Positions 24,293 through 32,426 are shown, counted from the stretch's first letter. The stretch: DNA of 32,672 nt from Clostridia bacterium (GCA_017404065.1 JAFRDB010000143.1:1-32672); one strand, 5' to 3'. The notes: a model not told the origin generated them from the sequence alone. Made by a program: numbers and translations.

Positions 24293-26567
24293 TTTGTCTT
24301 TTAGAGTAAGTGCTGGATTAAAGAATATAATTGGTCGTGATTTAATAAGTGATAGATATATTGCAATATTTGAATTGGTTAAGAATTCTTATGATGCAGG
24401 AGCAAGTAAAGTAAATATTACTTTTTCTAAAACAGAAGAAGGTCAAGCGCAAATAATTATTTCCGATAATGGATGTGGAATGACATACAATGATATCATT
24501 AACAAATGGCTGTTTGTTGCTTATTCTGAGAAGAAAATTCAGAATCGTCTAAAATATTCATTTCGTGATGAAATTAGAAGAGAAGTTGCTGGAGCAAAAG
24601 GCGTTGGACGATTTTCATGCGATCGCCTTGGAGAGATGTTAACTTTAATTACAAAGACAGAATATGAATTGTCCGCAAACAAAGTGGAAGTAAACTGGAA
24701 TAGTTTTGAAACAGATGATACTCAAGAGTTTATAAATATTCCTGTCCAATATTCAACGATTGACAGTCTTCCTAGCGGCTTTTCTAGAGGAACTACTCTG
24801 ATTGTAAATGGCTTGCGCGAAAGCTGGAGCAGAGAGGAACTTCTAAAATTGAAGCGATCTTTAATGAAGCTTATTAGTCCTGATGCAAACAAGGGAGAAA
24901 TTCCGTTTGATATAGAACTTTTTGTTTCTTCTGAAGAATATAATGATAAAAAAATTCTTGAAAAATCAGGGATAAATCCTGATCGCGATATTGTTAATGG
25001 GATTATACATAATGATATATTTGAAAAATTAAATATTAAAACAACGAGTATAGAAGTAAGCATATCTGAGGATGGTCAGTTCATAACAAGTAAATTGACT
25101 GATCGTGGTGACTATATTTTCTCTGTGACCGAAAGAAACAGAAACTACTTTGAGTTGCGAGATATAGCTATTATTGTGTTTTACTTGAATAAAAGTGCTA
25201 AATCAAGTTTTACAAGACAAATGGGAGGAGTTCAACCTAAAAATTATGGCTCTGTCTTTATATATAAAAATGGGTTTCGAATCAATCCTTATGGAGAACC
25301 GGGCCGAGATTTTTTTGGAATTGATCAAAGAAAAGCTCAGGGTTGGAAAAGATATTTAGGAACACGTGAGATCATGGGGCGCATATCCATAAAAGGAGAT
25401 AATGATCAATTTATCGAAACAACAAGTCGTGCGCACGGCTTTATACAAACTCCTGCGGTTGAGATGCTAAGTGATTTTTTCCTAGAAAAAGTATTAAAAC
25501 TCTTAGAAAAATATGTTGTAAACTTGATTAACTGGGGTGAGCCATTGCCATCTGACCCTAAACATATAATCTCTCCAAATGAAATAAGCGAACAAATAGT
25601 CTCGCAATTTATAACAATTGATAGTTCTAAAGATATTGTTAGCGTAGACTATAATTCAGAAATACTTAATCCAAATTCGCGAGATAATACGGACAATTTA
25701 GCAACCTCGTTAAAACAATTGGATAGCGTAGCAGAGCTAACACAAGATAGCAACTTACACACATTAGCACAAACTTTAAAAAAGAGAACAGAATCAATTA
25801 TTTCTCAAAATGTACAGTTAGAAGAGGAGAACAGAAAAAAAGAAAAAGAATTAGATAGAGCACAAAAGGAAAAAACAATTCGCGATCATCAAATCTATTT
25901 TCTTAAAGGTCAGAAGAACCAAAATGTTGCCAATCTAGTAAATGGCTTTCATTCTATATATACATTAACTGATGCCACAAGAGGTAATATAAGCTATTTA
26001 AGAGACTTGCTTTCAAAAGTGGATATTAATAACAAAAATATTATATTATCTATAATAATACAGATTCAACAAGCCAACGAGAAAGCACATAAATTAGCTG
26101 ATTTGGCTATCCATGGAAATCAATCTTTAAAACAGAGTGGCGTAAATAGTTTATATGACTTTATACGTCAGTATATTGATGAAGGTTTTTTAGTCGAAGG
26201 TTTAAGCTATGAGTTAATAGAGAATGAGCATTCTTTTAATTGTCGGTTCGATCCTTCTTCAATTGGCGTAATCATTGATAATATAGCTAGCAACTCGATT
26301 AAAGCAGGTGCAACAAAATTGGAAATTGTTTTATCAGAATCGAGTAAATATGTTGAAGTGATCTTTTCAGACAACGGAATAGGACTTGATGAAAATATTA
26401 ATCCGGAGTCATTGTTTGAATGGGGGGTTTCTTCAAACAGACATAACAAAGGCTTTGGCATAGGGTTATATCATATAAAACAGTTAGTCACAGAGATGAA
26501 TGGAACAGTCGCAATTGATGAAAAATATCATTCAGGCTTTAGATTGATAATGAGGATAAAAAAATGA
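24273..26567 (+). CDS. Dual GHKL ATPase: MORC/MutL-like head and histidine-kinase-like tail
   Basis: A 764-aa protein starting inside the methyltransferase gene (AGAGGTG upstream). The N-terminal GHKL ATPase has N-box ELVKNSYDA (34-42), SDNGCGM (64-70), GAKGVGRFS (107-115) and SRGTTLIV (171-178), closest in style to MORC/MutL/Hsp90 ATPases. After a mixed region and a coiled coil (about 495-545), NLVNGFHSIYTL (H near 559) looks like a DHp-type phosphoacceptor helix. The last 110 residues form a second ATPase typical of histidine kinases: IIDNIASNSIKA, SDNGIGLDE, KGFGIGLYHI. No membrane segment exists, so it is a cytosolic sensor. The final four bases overlap the receiver gene. MORC-like ATPases in restriction-modification loci are known; this double-ATPase layout with a receiver partner is, to my knowledge, unusual. 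Confidence 0.87.
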   Translation: MPKQSSSLSFRVSAGLKNIIGRDLISDRYIAIFELVKNSYDAGASKVNITFSKTEEGQAQIIISDNGCGMTYNDIINKWLFVAYSEKKIQNRLKYSFRDEIRREVAGAKGVGRFSCDRLGEMLTLITKTEYELSANKVEVNWNSFETDDTQEFINIPVQYSTIDSLPSGFSRGTTLIVNGLRESWSREELLKLKRSLMKLISPDANKGEIPFDIELFVSSEEYNDKKILEKSGINPDRDIVNGIIHNDIFEKLNIKTTSIEVSISEDGQFITSKLTDRGDYIFSVTERNRNYFELRDIAIIVFYLNKSAKSSFTRQMGGVQPKNYGSVFIYKNGFRINPYGEPGRDFFGIDQRKAQGWKRYLGTREIMGRISIKGDNDQFIETTSRAHGFIQTPAVEMLSDFFLEKVLKLLEKYVVNLINWGEPLPSDPKHIISPNEISEQIVSQFITIDSSKDIVSVDYNSEILNPNSRDNTDNLATSLKQLDSVAELTQDSNLHTLAQTLKKRTESIISQNVQLEEENRKKEKELDRAQKEKTIRDHQIYFLKGQKNQNVANLVNGFHSIYTLTDATRGNISYLRDLLSKVDINNKNIILSIIIQIQQANEKAHKLADLAIHGNQSLKQSGVNSLYDFIRQYIDEGFLVEGLSYELIENEHSFNCRFDPSSIGVIIDNIASNSIKAGATKLEIVLSESSKYVEVIFSDNGIGLDENINPESLFEWGVSSNRHNKGFGIGLYHIKQLVTEMNGTVAIDEKYHSGFRLIMRIKK

Positions 26568-27493
26568 ATATTGAATTTAAAATACTATGGTTTGAAGATG
26601 AAGTTGCGTGGTACAACATGGAAAAAATACGCATTGATAGTATACTAAGCGATCACTCTTTAACACCATCAATTATTAGAAAAAACGGAAATGACTTTGA
26701 TGTTTCAGAACTAACAAGCAATGAATATGATCTAATACTAATGGATTTTAAATTAGCGGGTGGAATGACCGGAGATATCATTGTCAAAGCACTCCGAGAA
26801 AATGACATATTAACTGATATTCTGTTTTATTCTTCGGAGGAAGAAGCAATGTTGCATGCTATTCAATCTAAAATGCCTCCTATTGATGGTGTATATTTAA
26901 CTAAACGAGATTACATAATTTTTACTGAAAAGATCGGAAAGCTTATAGAAAAAATTGTACGACGGTCAGAAGACATAGTTAATTTGCGTGGTTTTGTCCT
27001 TGACCAAACTAGTGATTTCGAAGTGCGAATTAAATCGATTTTGAATGTTTGTTGGCAAAAATTTGATAAATCACAAAAATCAGTACTAACTGACACTGTT
27101 ACTAAGTTGCTTGATGGAAAGCAATCATACACTAAAAAAATGGTAGAAAGCGCCAAATCGGCTGATGATATTTTTCCGTATGCAAATAATGATAAACGCA
27201 TATTAAGCATAGCAGATAGGTTGGATATTTTTCAAGAAACTCTACCAATTTTATTTGAGGGGTATAGCCTGCCGGATGAAATTTGTCCAAGCAATTTCAA
27301 GGAATACTATACAGACAAAGTTAGTGTGTATCGTAATAGCCTAGGACACATCTCCCTTGATGAAAAAATAATTAAGATTAAAGGCAAAGATATTAAAATC
27401 GATCAAGATTTGCACCGTCTTTTAAGAAAAAACATTATAGAAGTAAATCACATAATAGAGAAAATCGAAACTCACATATTACATAAAATGTAA
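26564..27493 (+). CDS. Receiver-domain protein with possible HEPN-type RNase C-terminus
   Basis: A 309-aa protein overlapping the GHKL gene by ATGA. Residues 1-130 form a two-component receiver: acidic pocket FEDE (10-13), phosphoacceptor D61 in LILMDFKL, switch S90/S91 in FYSSE, and K114 in LTK. There is no DNA-binding output domain. Instead residues 140-309 are all helical and contain VYRNSLGHI (255-263), an R-N-x3-H motif (R257, N258, H262) of the kind that forms the RNase site of HEPN domains. Phosphotransfer from the GHKL sensor could thus switch an RNA-cutting effector. The receiver is clear. The HEPN call rests on one short motif in a helical context and is tentative. Confidence 0.8.
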   Translation: MNIEFKILWFEDEVAWYNMEKIRIDSILSDHSLTPSIIRKNGNDFDVSELTSNEYDLILMDFKLAGGMTGDIIVKALRENDILTDILFYSSEEEAMLHAIQSKMPPIDGVYLTKRDYIIFTEKIGKLIEKIVRRSEDIVNLRGFVLDQTSDFEVRIKSILNVCWQKFDKSQKSVLTDTVTKLLDGKQSYTKKMVESAKSADDIFPYANNDKRILSIADRLDIFQETLPILFEGYSLPDEICPSNFKEYYTDKVSVYRNSLGHISLDEKIIKIKGKDIKIDQDLHRLLRKNIIEVNHIIEKIETHILHKM

Positions 27494-27645
27494 TTAAATC
27501 AACATTAACGCAAAAAAGTTCAAACGTTCCAGAATAATCAATAATAATCTATAGCCTTTTTCACATATCAATATATGGTTTATAGGGCATATCCATGTGA
27601 TATGATGTATATTAAATTGTCGCGAAAACCGGTGTCCGGCAATGT

Positions 27646-27668
27646 TTACTGCAGTCAAACTGCAGTCA
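27646..27668. repeat. Right copy of 23-bp direct repeat (candidate att site)
   Basis: Identical to 253-275 over all 23 bases, same orientation. It ends immediately before GGAGAGAGAG, the start of the tRNA-like sequence. It is a candidate right end of the island. Confidence 0.55.
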
Positions 27669-27777
27669 GGAGAGAGAGAAATGGCGTAGCCACGCGGGGT
27701 TACACGCTGCGGCATATCATTGGAAATGCTGTAACGGGGTAACTCGTTCGTGGGTTCGAATCCCATCCTCTCCTCCA
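27669..27777 (+). tRNA. tRNA-like sequence with class II features (possible Ser-GGA; intact or relic uncertain)
   Basis: The 3' part is tRNA-like: TTGGAAA as an anticodon loop (GGA), a variable arm AACG-GGGTAACT-CGTT, T-arm GTGGGTTCGAATCCCAT, and acceptor strand CCTCTCC followed by T and encoded CCA. GGAGAGA at the 5' end pairs with six of seven acceptor bases. Against a normal tRNA-Ser, it is 109 rather than about 90 bases, the anticodon stem has a mismatch, the D-arm does not fold cleanly, and the discriminator is T rather than G. It may be an altered tRNA, an integration-damaged copy, or only the 3' half of a tRNA joined to foreign DNA. Confidence 0.4.
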
Positions 27778-27779
27778 AA

Positions 27780-27811
27780 GTGCACGGCGATGCAGCAGCA
27801 CCGCCGTGTTT
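27780..27811 (+). terminator. Terminator copy 1 in tRNA-like array
   Basis: CACGGCG and CGCCGTG form a 7-bp GC-rich stem, followed by TTTATTTG. Nearly identical to copies at 27878-27912 and 32510-32546. Confidence 0.85.
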
Positions 27812-27877
27812 ATTTGTAATTGGCGGAGGACATAAACAATCGGTCGTGTAGGTTCGAATCCCATCCTCTCCTCCAGA

Positions 27878-27912
27878 GTGCACGGCGATGCAAAAAGCAC
27901 CGCCGTGTTTAT
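27878..27912 (+). terminator. Terminator copy 2 in tRNA-like array
   Basis: Same CACGGCG/CGCCGTG stem as copy 1, with loop ATGCAAAAAGCAC and TTTATTTG downstream. It immediately follows the second tRNA 3'-end copy. Confidence 0.85.
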
Positions 27913-27978
27913 TTGTAATTTGGCGGAGGATAAAACATACGGTCGTGTAGGTTCGAATCCCATCCTCTCCTCCAAAGA

Positions 27979-28017
27979 AGAACCGTAATTTTGATACAAA
28001 GTTAAGGTTCTGTTTTT
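27979..28017 (+). terminator. Hairpin with T-run after last tRNA 3'-end copy
   Basis: AGAACC (27979-27984) pairs with GGTTCT (28006-28011), followed by GTTTTTTG. It is unrelated in sequence to the two array terminators. Confidence 0.6.
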
Positions 28018-28131
28018 TGCCTTAAAAGTCTTATATCAAGGGATATATTGAAATAGAAAAGTTTAGTTGTGATTTAAAATGCGTTTTTACAGATCGAATT
28101 ATGTCACAATGTGCTTATTCTCAATTCACAA

Positions 28132-28164
28132 TGAAACTTTTCTCTGAAAATAAATGCACCGCTT
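28132..28164. repeat. Left flanking repeat of the second R-M locus
   Basis: This 33-base block beginning TGAAACTTTTCT and ending AAATGCACCGCTT matches 32441-32473 at about 28 of 33 positions, same orientation. The two copies bracket the control protein, fused methylase and HNH nuclease genes, suggesting a mobile cassette boundary or shared terminator ancestry. Confidence 0.55.
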
Positions 28165-28197
28165 TTGACTTAAAATCTTGTCAAAGCGGTGCATTTT
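28153..28197. terminator. Strong bidirectional hairpin before R-M locus
   Basis: AATGCACCGCTTTTGAC pairs with GTCAAAGCGGTGCATT, with one A bulged, and T- and A-runs on the two sides. It insulates the R-M locus from upstream transcription. Confidence 0.85.
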
Positions 28198-28345
28198 CGG
28201 TTGATTTTAAAATAATCGTACTGTTATCAAAAAAGTTGTCCCTGTAGTTTTAGTTTTTTTGGGCACCATTTTACTGGAGTAACCAATTTCCCATAAGGAA
28301 TAATCGTTTTATTTTTATTTTATCGCAATTAGATGCGAAAAATTA

Positions 28346-28374
28346 TTGCACAAATGAATATTATGTGATATAAT
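28346..28374 (+). promoter_or_regulatory. Promoter of the control-protein/R-M operon
   Basis: TTGCAC (28346-28351), 17 bases, TATAAT (28369-28374), with the extended -10 TGTGATATAAT. It is 68 bases upstream of the XRE gene. The same -10 context is found at 23028 and 32591. Confidence 0.8.
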
Positions 28375-28442
28375 TACTATATATTTGGATTAACAATAAG
28401 CAGAAGTAAATATTTTAAATTTGCATTGCTTGGAGGAACAGT

Positions 28443-28643
28443 ATGTCAATCTCATACCATAGATTATGGAAACTATTAATTGATAAGAATATGAGTGTAG
28501 CTGAAATGCGCAGAGCTGCTGACATTGCACCAAATACAGTTACACGTATGAAAAAAGACCAAGAAGTAACTATGATAGTTCTTGAAAAAACATGTAATGT
28601 GTTAGAAGCGGATTTTGGAGATATTGTAGAATACAAAAAATAG
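28443..28643 (+). CDS. XRE-family controller of the R-M locus
   Basis: A 66-aa Cro/CI-type protein with GGAGGAACAGT before the ATG. The HTH is SYHRLWKLLIDKNMSVAEMR, RAADIAPNTVTRMKKDQEVT, then VLEKTCNVLEADFGDIVEY, a compact single-domain fold. It lies 17 bases upstream of the methylase and shares its promoter. Small XRE proteins in this position are typical control (C) proteins that delay nuclease production. I could not identify its operator with confidence. The AT-rich sequence 28375-28430 between promoter and gene is the place to look. Confidence 0.88.
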   Translation: MSISYHRLWKLLIDKNMSVAEMRRAADIAPNTVTRMKKDQEVTMIVLEKTCNVLEADFGDIVEYKK

Positions 28644-28660
28644 CGTTTACGGGGGTTAGT

Positions 28661-31186
28661 ATGTTAAAAGATAAAACAATGACATATGTGACGCTGTTTA
28701 GTTCAGCAGGCGTTGGATGCCACGGATTCCAAATGGAAGGATATCGTTGCATAGCCACGAATGAGATAATTGAACGCCGTATGCAAGTGCAGCGTTATAA
28801 TCATAAATGTGAATATGATTCCGGGTATATTGTCGGCGATATCTCATCTGACAAAGTTAAGCAAAGAATATATGATGAAATTCATAGATGGTCAAAAAAA
28901 GGAAATGACCGAGTAGATGTAATCATTGCTACTCCGCCATGTCAAGGAATCAGCGTCATTAATCATAAAAAAAATGATAAAGAAATAAATAGGAACAGCC
29001 TCGTCGTTGAGTCAATTGAACTCATTAACCAAATTAAGCCAAGATTTTTCATTCTTGAAAATGTGATGGCTTTTCAGAAAACTGTTTGTATTACTCCGGA
29101 TGAGAGAATAGTGCCTATAGGCGAATATGTGAGAGAAATTCTTGGAAAAGATTATATTATTTCCGGGCGTATTATGAACTTTATGAATTATGGTTCCAAT
29201 TCATCAAGAACGAGAACTTTGATGATAGGTGTAGATAAAACTTATAGAAATAATATTACGCCTTATGATCTTTTTCCTGAGTATAGACAAGAAAAAACAT
29301 TACGAGATGTTATATATGATTTTCCTAAACTTGAATGGGGACAAATCTGCGATACGGATTTTTACCACGCATTTCGTACTTACAAGCCAGAAATGCGGGA
29401 GTGGATACACGATTTAAAGGAAGGTGAATCAGCATTTGATAATAATGATCCTAAAAAACGCCCTCATAAAGTAATAAACGGAGAAATAGTTGAGAATATA
29501 AGAAAAAACCGAGACAAATATACCAGACAGCCGTGGGATCGGTTTATTCAATGTGTTCATACTCGTAATGACCAATTGGCGGCACAAAACACAATCCATC
29601 CGGAGCAGGACAGAGTTTACAGCATAAGAGAACTTATGGCAATGATGACCGTTCCTGATAATTTTCGCTGGATTGATTTGAGCCTTGAAGAACTAAACGC
29701 ACTTTCCGATGAAGAAAAAAGAAGTTTGTATAAAAATCACGAGATTAATATTCGTCAATGTTTGGGTGAAGCGGTTCCGACCGAAATAATGCGCCAAATC
29801 GCGGTTGAGATTCGCAAAATGTTAAGACAAAAAAGATGTGAATCTATTGAAATAAACAGAATTATCTCGGAATACCGGCTTGATAACAGAGAAAACTTTT
29901 GTGCATTTCTGAAAAATAATCCTTTGAAACTTGATGTGGCATCGTTAATGCGTATTACAGAACTTTGTAATGCCCGCAGAGAAAAAAATGCCGCATTCTA
30001 CACAAACAAATTCATTGTGAATGAAATAATGGGATGTTTACCTGCATTCAATAAAGATGAAATCAGGATATTGGAGCCGTCTGTTGGAGCAGGCAGTTTC
30101 ATACCGTTTCTCTTTAAAAGATATGAAGATGTTCCTCGTGTGATTTTGGATGTTGTTGATATTGATCCAGATAGCATTGAAACATTTGAAATTATGTTGG
30201 AAAAGCTTGATGTGCCACGCAACTTCACAATTAATCGATTCTGCCACGATTTTCTTACGGTTCAAACACCGTGTCGTTATGATCTTGCGGTCGGAAATCC
30301 TCCCTTCTCAAAGTTGAAAGAACGGACACCGGAAATTGATGAGGCTATTGCATCAAACGCCAATCAAATAACGAATAACCTTTCAGAGATGTTTTTGGAA
30401 AAGTGTCTTCGTATCAGCGATTGCGTTGCATTGGTATTAAACAAGACTTTGCTTAGCACTGATGAGTTTGAAGATACCAGAACATTATTGAGACAAATGA
30501 GGATTGAGACAATAATAGACTTTGGTCGCTACGGCTTTACAGGAGTGTCAATTGAAACCATGTGCTTAATTGTTTATCCAAAGATGAAACCAAGAGAAAC
30601 CACGGTTTATAGTATGAAATTCAATCGCAAGTCAGTTTGTGAGCAAACATATTTGACCGATGAAAAGTTTCCGTATTTCATCATTTACAGAGATAAGGAG
30701 TTTGATGCAGTCGCAGATAAATTGCTTTTTGGTGCTTTTTCAGTGTTTAGAGACAGACAGATTACTAAAGCTATTACAAGTCAAGAGCAAAAAGCTTCGT
30801 CACTGTGGGTTATTAAAGCGAGAAATATTGATGATGATGGTCAGGGTGTGACGCATATTTCAGATTATGATGTTTTTATACCTGAAGAAAAGGCAGAAAA
30901 CCTTTCAGTCTACAAGTACGTAAATGATAACAGCGTTTATCTTACGCCAAATATGACATATAATCCGAGAGTGATAGAAAATGTTCCCGGAACGGTTCCA
31001 GACGGATCAGTTGCTGTTTTAATTCCTAAGAAACCATTACGTCTCACATCAAAACAGAGAGCGTATTTTTCTACAGACGAATACAGAAGGTTTTACGGCA
31101 TAGCAAGAAACCTCTCAACTCAATCGATTAATGTCGATAAAACAAGTGTTTATTTTTATGGGGTGTTAAAAGAAGATGACGAGTAA
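28661..31186 (+). CDS. Fused C5-cytosine and N6-adenine DNA methyltransferase
   Basis: An 841-aa two-enzyme protein, with GGGGG before ATG 28661. The N-terminal C5 domain (about 8-385) has LFSSAGVGCHGF, catalytic TPPCQGIS (C94), LENV (132-135), a diverged motif VIII (SSRTRT) and closing CLGEAVPTEI. The C-terminal domain (about 435-841) is an N6-adenine methyltransferase: motif X-like AAFYTNKF, SAM motif I EPSVGAGSF (472-480), acidic DVVDID (498-502) and catalytic NPPF (546-549), then a target-recognition region. A methylase modifying C in one strand and A in the other implies an asymmetric, Type IIS-like site, as in HphI, where separate enzymes do this. It overlaps the nuclease gene by 11 bases. 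Confidence 0.93.
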   Translation: MLKDKTMTYVTLFSSAGVGCHGFQMEGYRCIATNEIIERRMQVQRYNHKCEYDSGYIVGDISSDKVKQRIYDEIHRWSKKGNDRVDVIIATPPCQGISVINHKKNDKEINRNSLVVESIELINQIKPRFFILENVMAFQKTVCITPDERIVPIGEYVREILGKDYIISGRIMNFMNYGSNSSRTRTLMIGVDKTYRNNITPYDLFPEYRQEKTLRDVIYDFPKLEWGQICDTDFYHAFRTYKPEMREWIHDLKEGESAFDNNDPKKRPHKVINGEIVENIRKNRDKYTRQPWDRFIQCVHTRNDQLAAQNTIHPEQDRVYSIRELMAMMTVPDNFRWIDLSLEELNALSDEEKRSLYKNHEINIRQCLGEAVPTEIMRQIAVEIRKMLRQKRCESIEINRIISEYRLDNRENFCAFLKNNPLKLDVASLMRITELCNARREKNAAFYTNKFIVNEIMGCLPAFNKDEIRILEPSVGAGSFIPFLFKRYEDVPRVILDVVDIDPDSIETFEIMLEKLDVPRNFTINRFCHDFLTVQTPCRYDLAVGNPPFSKLKERTPEIDEAIASNANQITNNLSEMFLEKCLRISDCVALVLNKTLLSTDEFEDTRTLLRQMRIETIIDFGRYGFTGVSIETMCLIVYPKMKPRETTVYSMKFNRKSVCEQTYLTDEKFPYFIIYRDKEFDAVADKLLFGAFSVFRDRQITKAITSQEQKASSLWVIKARNIDDDGQGVTHISDYDVFIPEEKAENLSVYKYVNDNSVYLTPNMTYNPRVIENVPGTVPDGSVAVLIPKKPLRLTSKQRAYFSTDEYRRFYGIARNLSTQSINVDKTSVYFYGVLKEDDE

Positions 31187-32387
31187 TATTTTGCAGAAAT
31201 TCTTAAACAAACATGATTATGATGTTCGTAAAACACGAAACGGCAGATGGATAGACCAGAAATGTGCATTAGATTCTGTATGTTTTGTAGCGGATTGTAT
31301 TGTGGATTATATTCAAAACGGTGGAAAACAGCCGTTTCAGTCACCAGATATTTGGCATTCGGATTATGCGATAGAAAATGTCCAGCATTTGTTCGGGAAA
31401 CCCGATCCCACCATAAGGACTACGTTGGATGAATACAACAAATTTTTTCGTCAGCCCATGAAGATGCTTGCAGCGGCAGGAGTCCTTCGTGAAGATGGAG
31501 TGATTAATAATACTATACAGTTCAGTGTTGAGAATATTGATGTACTTGAATATGTTGCTATGCGTGAAAGGAATTCTTTTGAATTCTTGTGTCTATACAT
31601 TGAAAAGACCTTAAAAGACAGTGGCTTATGGGATGGCTTTGAAACATTTTTTGAAATACAAACGAAAGAGGCTTTGCAGGAACTGAAAACCAAGTTTTCA
31701 GACTTCTGCATTCAATATACTCCAATCAATACTACAGTAGAAGCAAATCGTATTTTCATAAAGGTATTAAATTCGCTCGCCTGTAAGCAACATAAACGAG
31801 GTGTTGAAAAAGGACGAATGTCAAAATCAATGATCACATATGATAAAATCATGTATAATCAAACTAATTGGCGAGATGATGCTGCAGGAAAAGACAAGAA
31901 TGTTGCACGTGGAGATTTTAATCCGCAGCCCAAGACGGAACAAATGTACAAATACAGAATTAGCAGAGCTATGAAGTATCTCCGAAAGTTTAATGATAGT
32001 CATCGCGATGGAATGTCAGAGATATTAGACCGTTTTTCAGTTGGAGAAAAAGCCACTCATATGCATCATATATTCCCGCAAAACGAATTTGAAGAAATTG
32101 CGGATTATATTGAGAATCTCATTGCCTTGACAAGCGGGCAGCATTTGCAGAAAGCACATCCAAACGGAAACACACAAATAATTGATAAACAATATCAATA
32201 CACCTGCCTTATATCCAAAACTGAAAGCATTCGTAAAAATATTATGGCAAATAAAGGCGAACCCATTATTTATGATTTTACGGCATTTATGTATGTTTTG
32301 GATGTAGGACTCAAAACAGACTATTTTGAAGCACTTCCATACTGTGACTTTAATTCTGTAGTAACAGGGATAGAATTTAATTATTAA
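31176..32387 (+). CDS. HNH-type restriction endonuclease
   Basis: A 403-aa protein whose ATG lies 11 bases inside the methylase gene. The nuclease core near the C-terminus reads MHHIFPQNEF (H297, H298), then ENLIALTSGQHLQKAHP with N314, H323 and H328, a beta-beta-alpha-metal HNH arrangement. The N-terminal 200 residues have helical and winged-helix-like stretches (for example FRQPMKMLAAAGVLREDGVI, about 91-110) that probably read the DNA site. Together with the methylase it forms a complete restriction-modification pair. An HNH domain plus asymmetric methylation suggests cleavage outside the site, but that is inference. No truncation is seen. Confidence 0.9.
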   Translation: MTSNILQKFLNKHDYDVRKTRNGRWIDQKCALDSVCFVADCIVDYIQNGGKQPFQSPDIWHSDYAIENVQHLFGKPDPTIRTTLDEYNKFFRQPMKMLAAAGVLREDGVINNTIQFSVENIDVLEYVAMRERNSFEFLCLYIEKTLKDSGLWDGFETFFEIQTKEALQELKTKFSDFCIQYTPINTTVEANRIFIKVLNSLACKQHKRGVEKGRMSKSMITYDKIMYNQTNWRDDAAGKDKNVARGDFNPQPKTEQMYKYRISRAMKYLRKFNDSHRDGMSEILDRFSVGEKATHMHHIFPQNEFEEIADYIENLIALTSGQHLQKAHPNGNTQIIDKQYQYTCLISKTESIRKNIMANKGEPIIYDFTAFMYVLDVGLKTDYFEALPYCDFNSVVTGIEFNY

Positions 32388-32426
32388 TTGTAACAAATAA
32401 CGCTTTCGTTTGATCAGCGAGAATGT

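Larger units (their letters stand above)
27753..27974 (+). repeat. Tandem array of tRNA 3' ends, three copies
   Basis: The 25-base block starting GGTTCGAATCCCATCCTCTC and ending CTCCA occurs at 27753-27777, 27851-27875 and 27950-27974, with 98- and 99-base periods. The two spacers also match each other (terminator hairpin, ATTTGTAAT, GGCGGAGGA, CGGTCGTGTA). Such blocks are the T-arm and acceptor end of a tRNA. Serial integration at a tRNA leaves duplicated 3' ends, which is the simplest explanation. GGAGGA upstream of copies two and three could pair with TCCTC and make tRNA-like minihelices. Confidence 0.8.
27494..28442. other. Gene-free junction: att repeat, tRNA-like array, terminators, promoter
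   Basis: This 949-base stretch holds no credible protein gene. From left to right it has an AT-rich tail, the right 23-bp repeat, a tRNA-like sequence, two further tRNA 3'-end copies with terminators, two more terminator hairpins (27979-28017, 28154-28197) and the promoter of the second methylase locus. Minus-strand frames here translate tRNA sequence (GFEPTR-type peptides) and are artefacts. It looks like an integration hotspot between two mobile modules. Confidence 0.7.

Noticed and set aside
27753..27974. CRISPR array
   Set aside because: There are only three copies, the spacers are near-identical to each other, the repeat is a tRNA end, and no cas genes are present.
27494..27999. Minus-strand reading frames of about 100-130 codons with GGEDGIRT / ERMGFEPTR peptides
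   Set aside because: These are translations of tRNA-derived repeats, a well-known source of false protein predictions. There is no ribosome site.
30038..30265. Minus-strand frames within the fused methylase gene
   Set aside because: They are shadow frames lying wholly inside the adenine methyltransferase domain.
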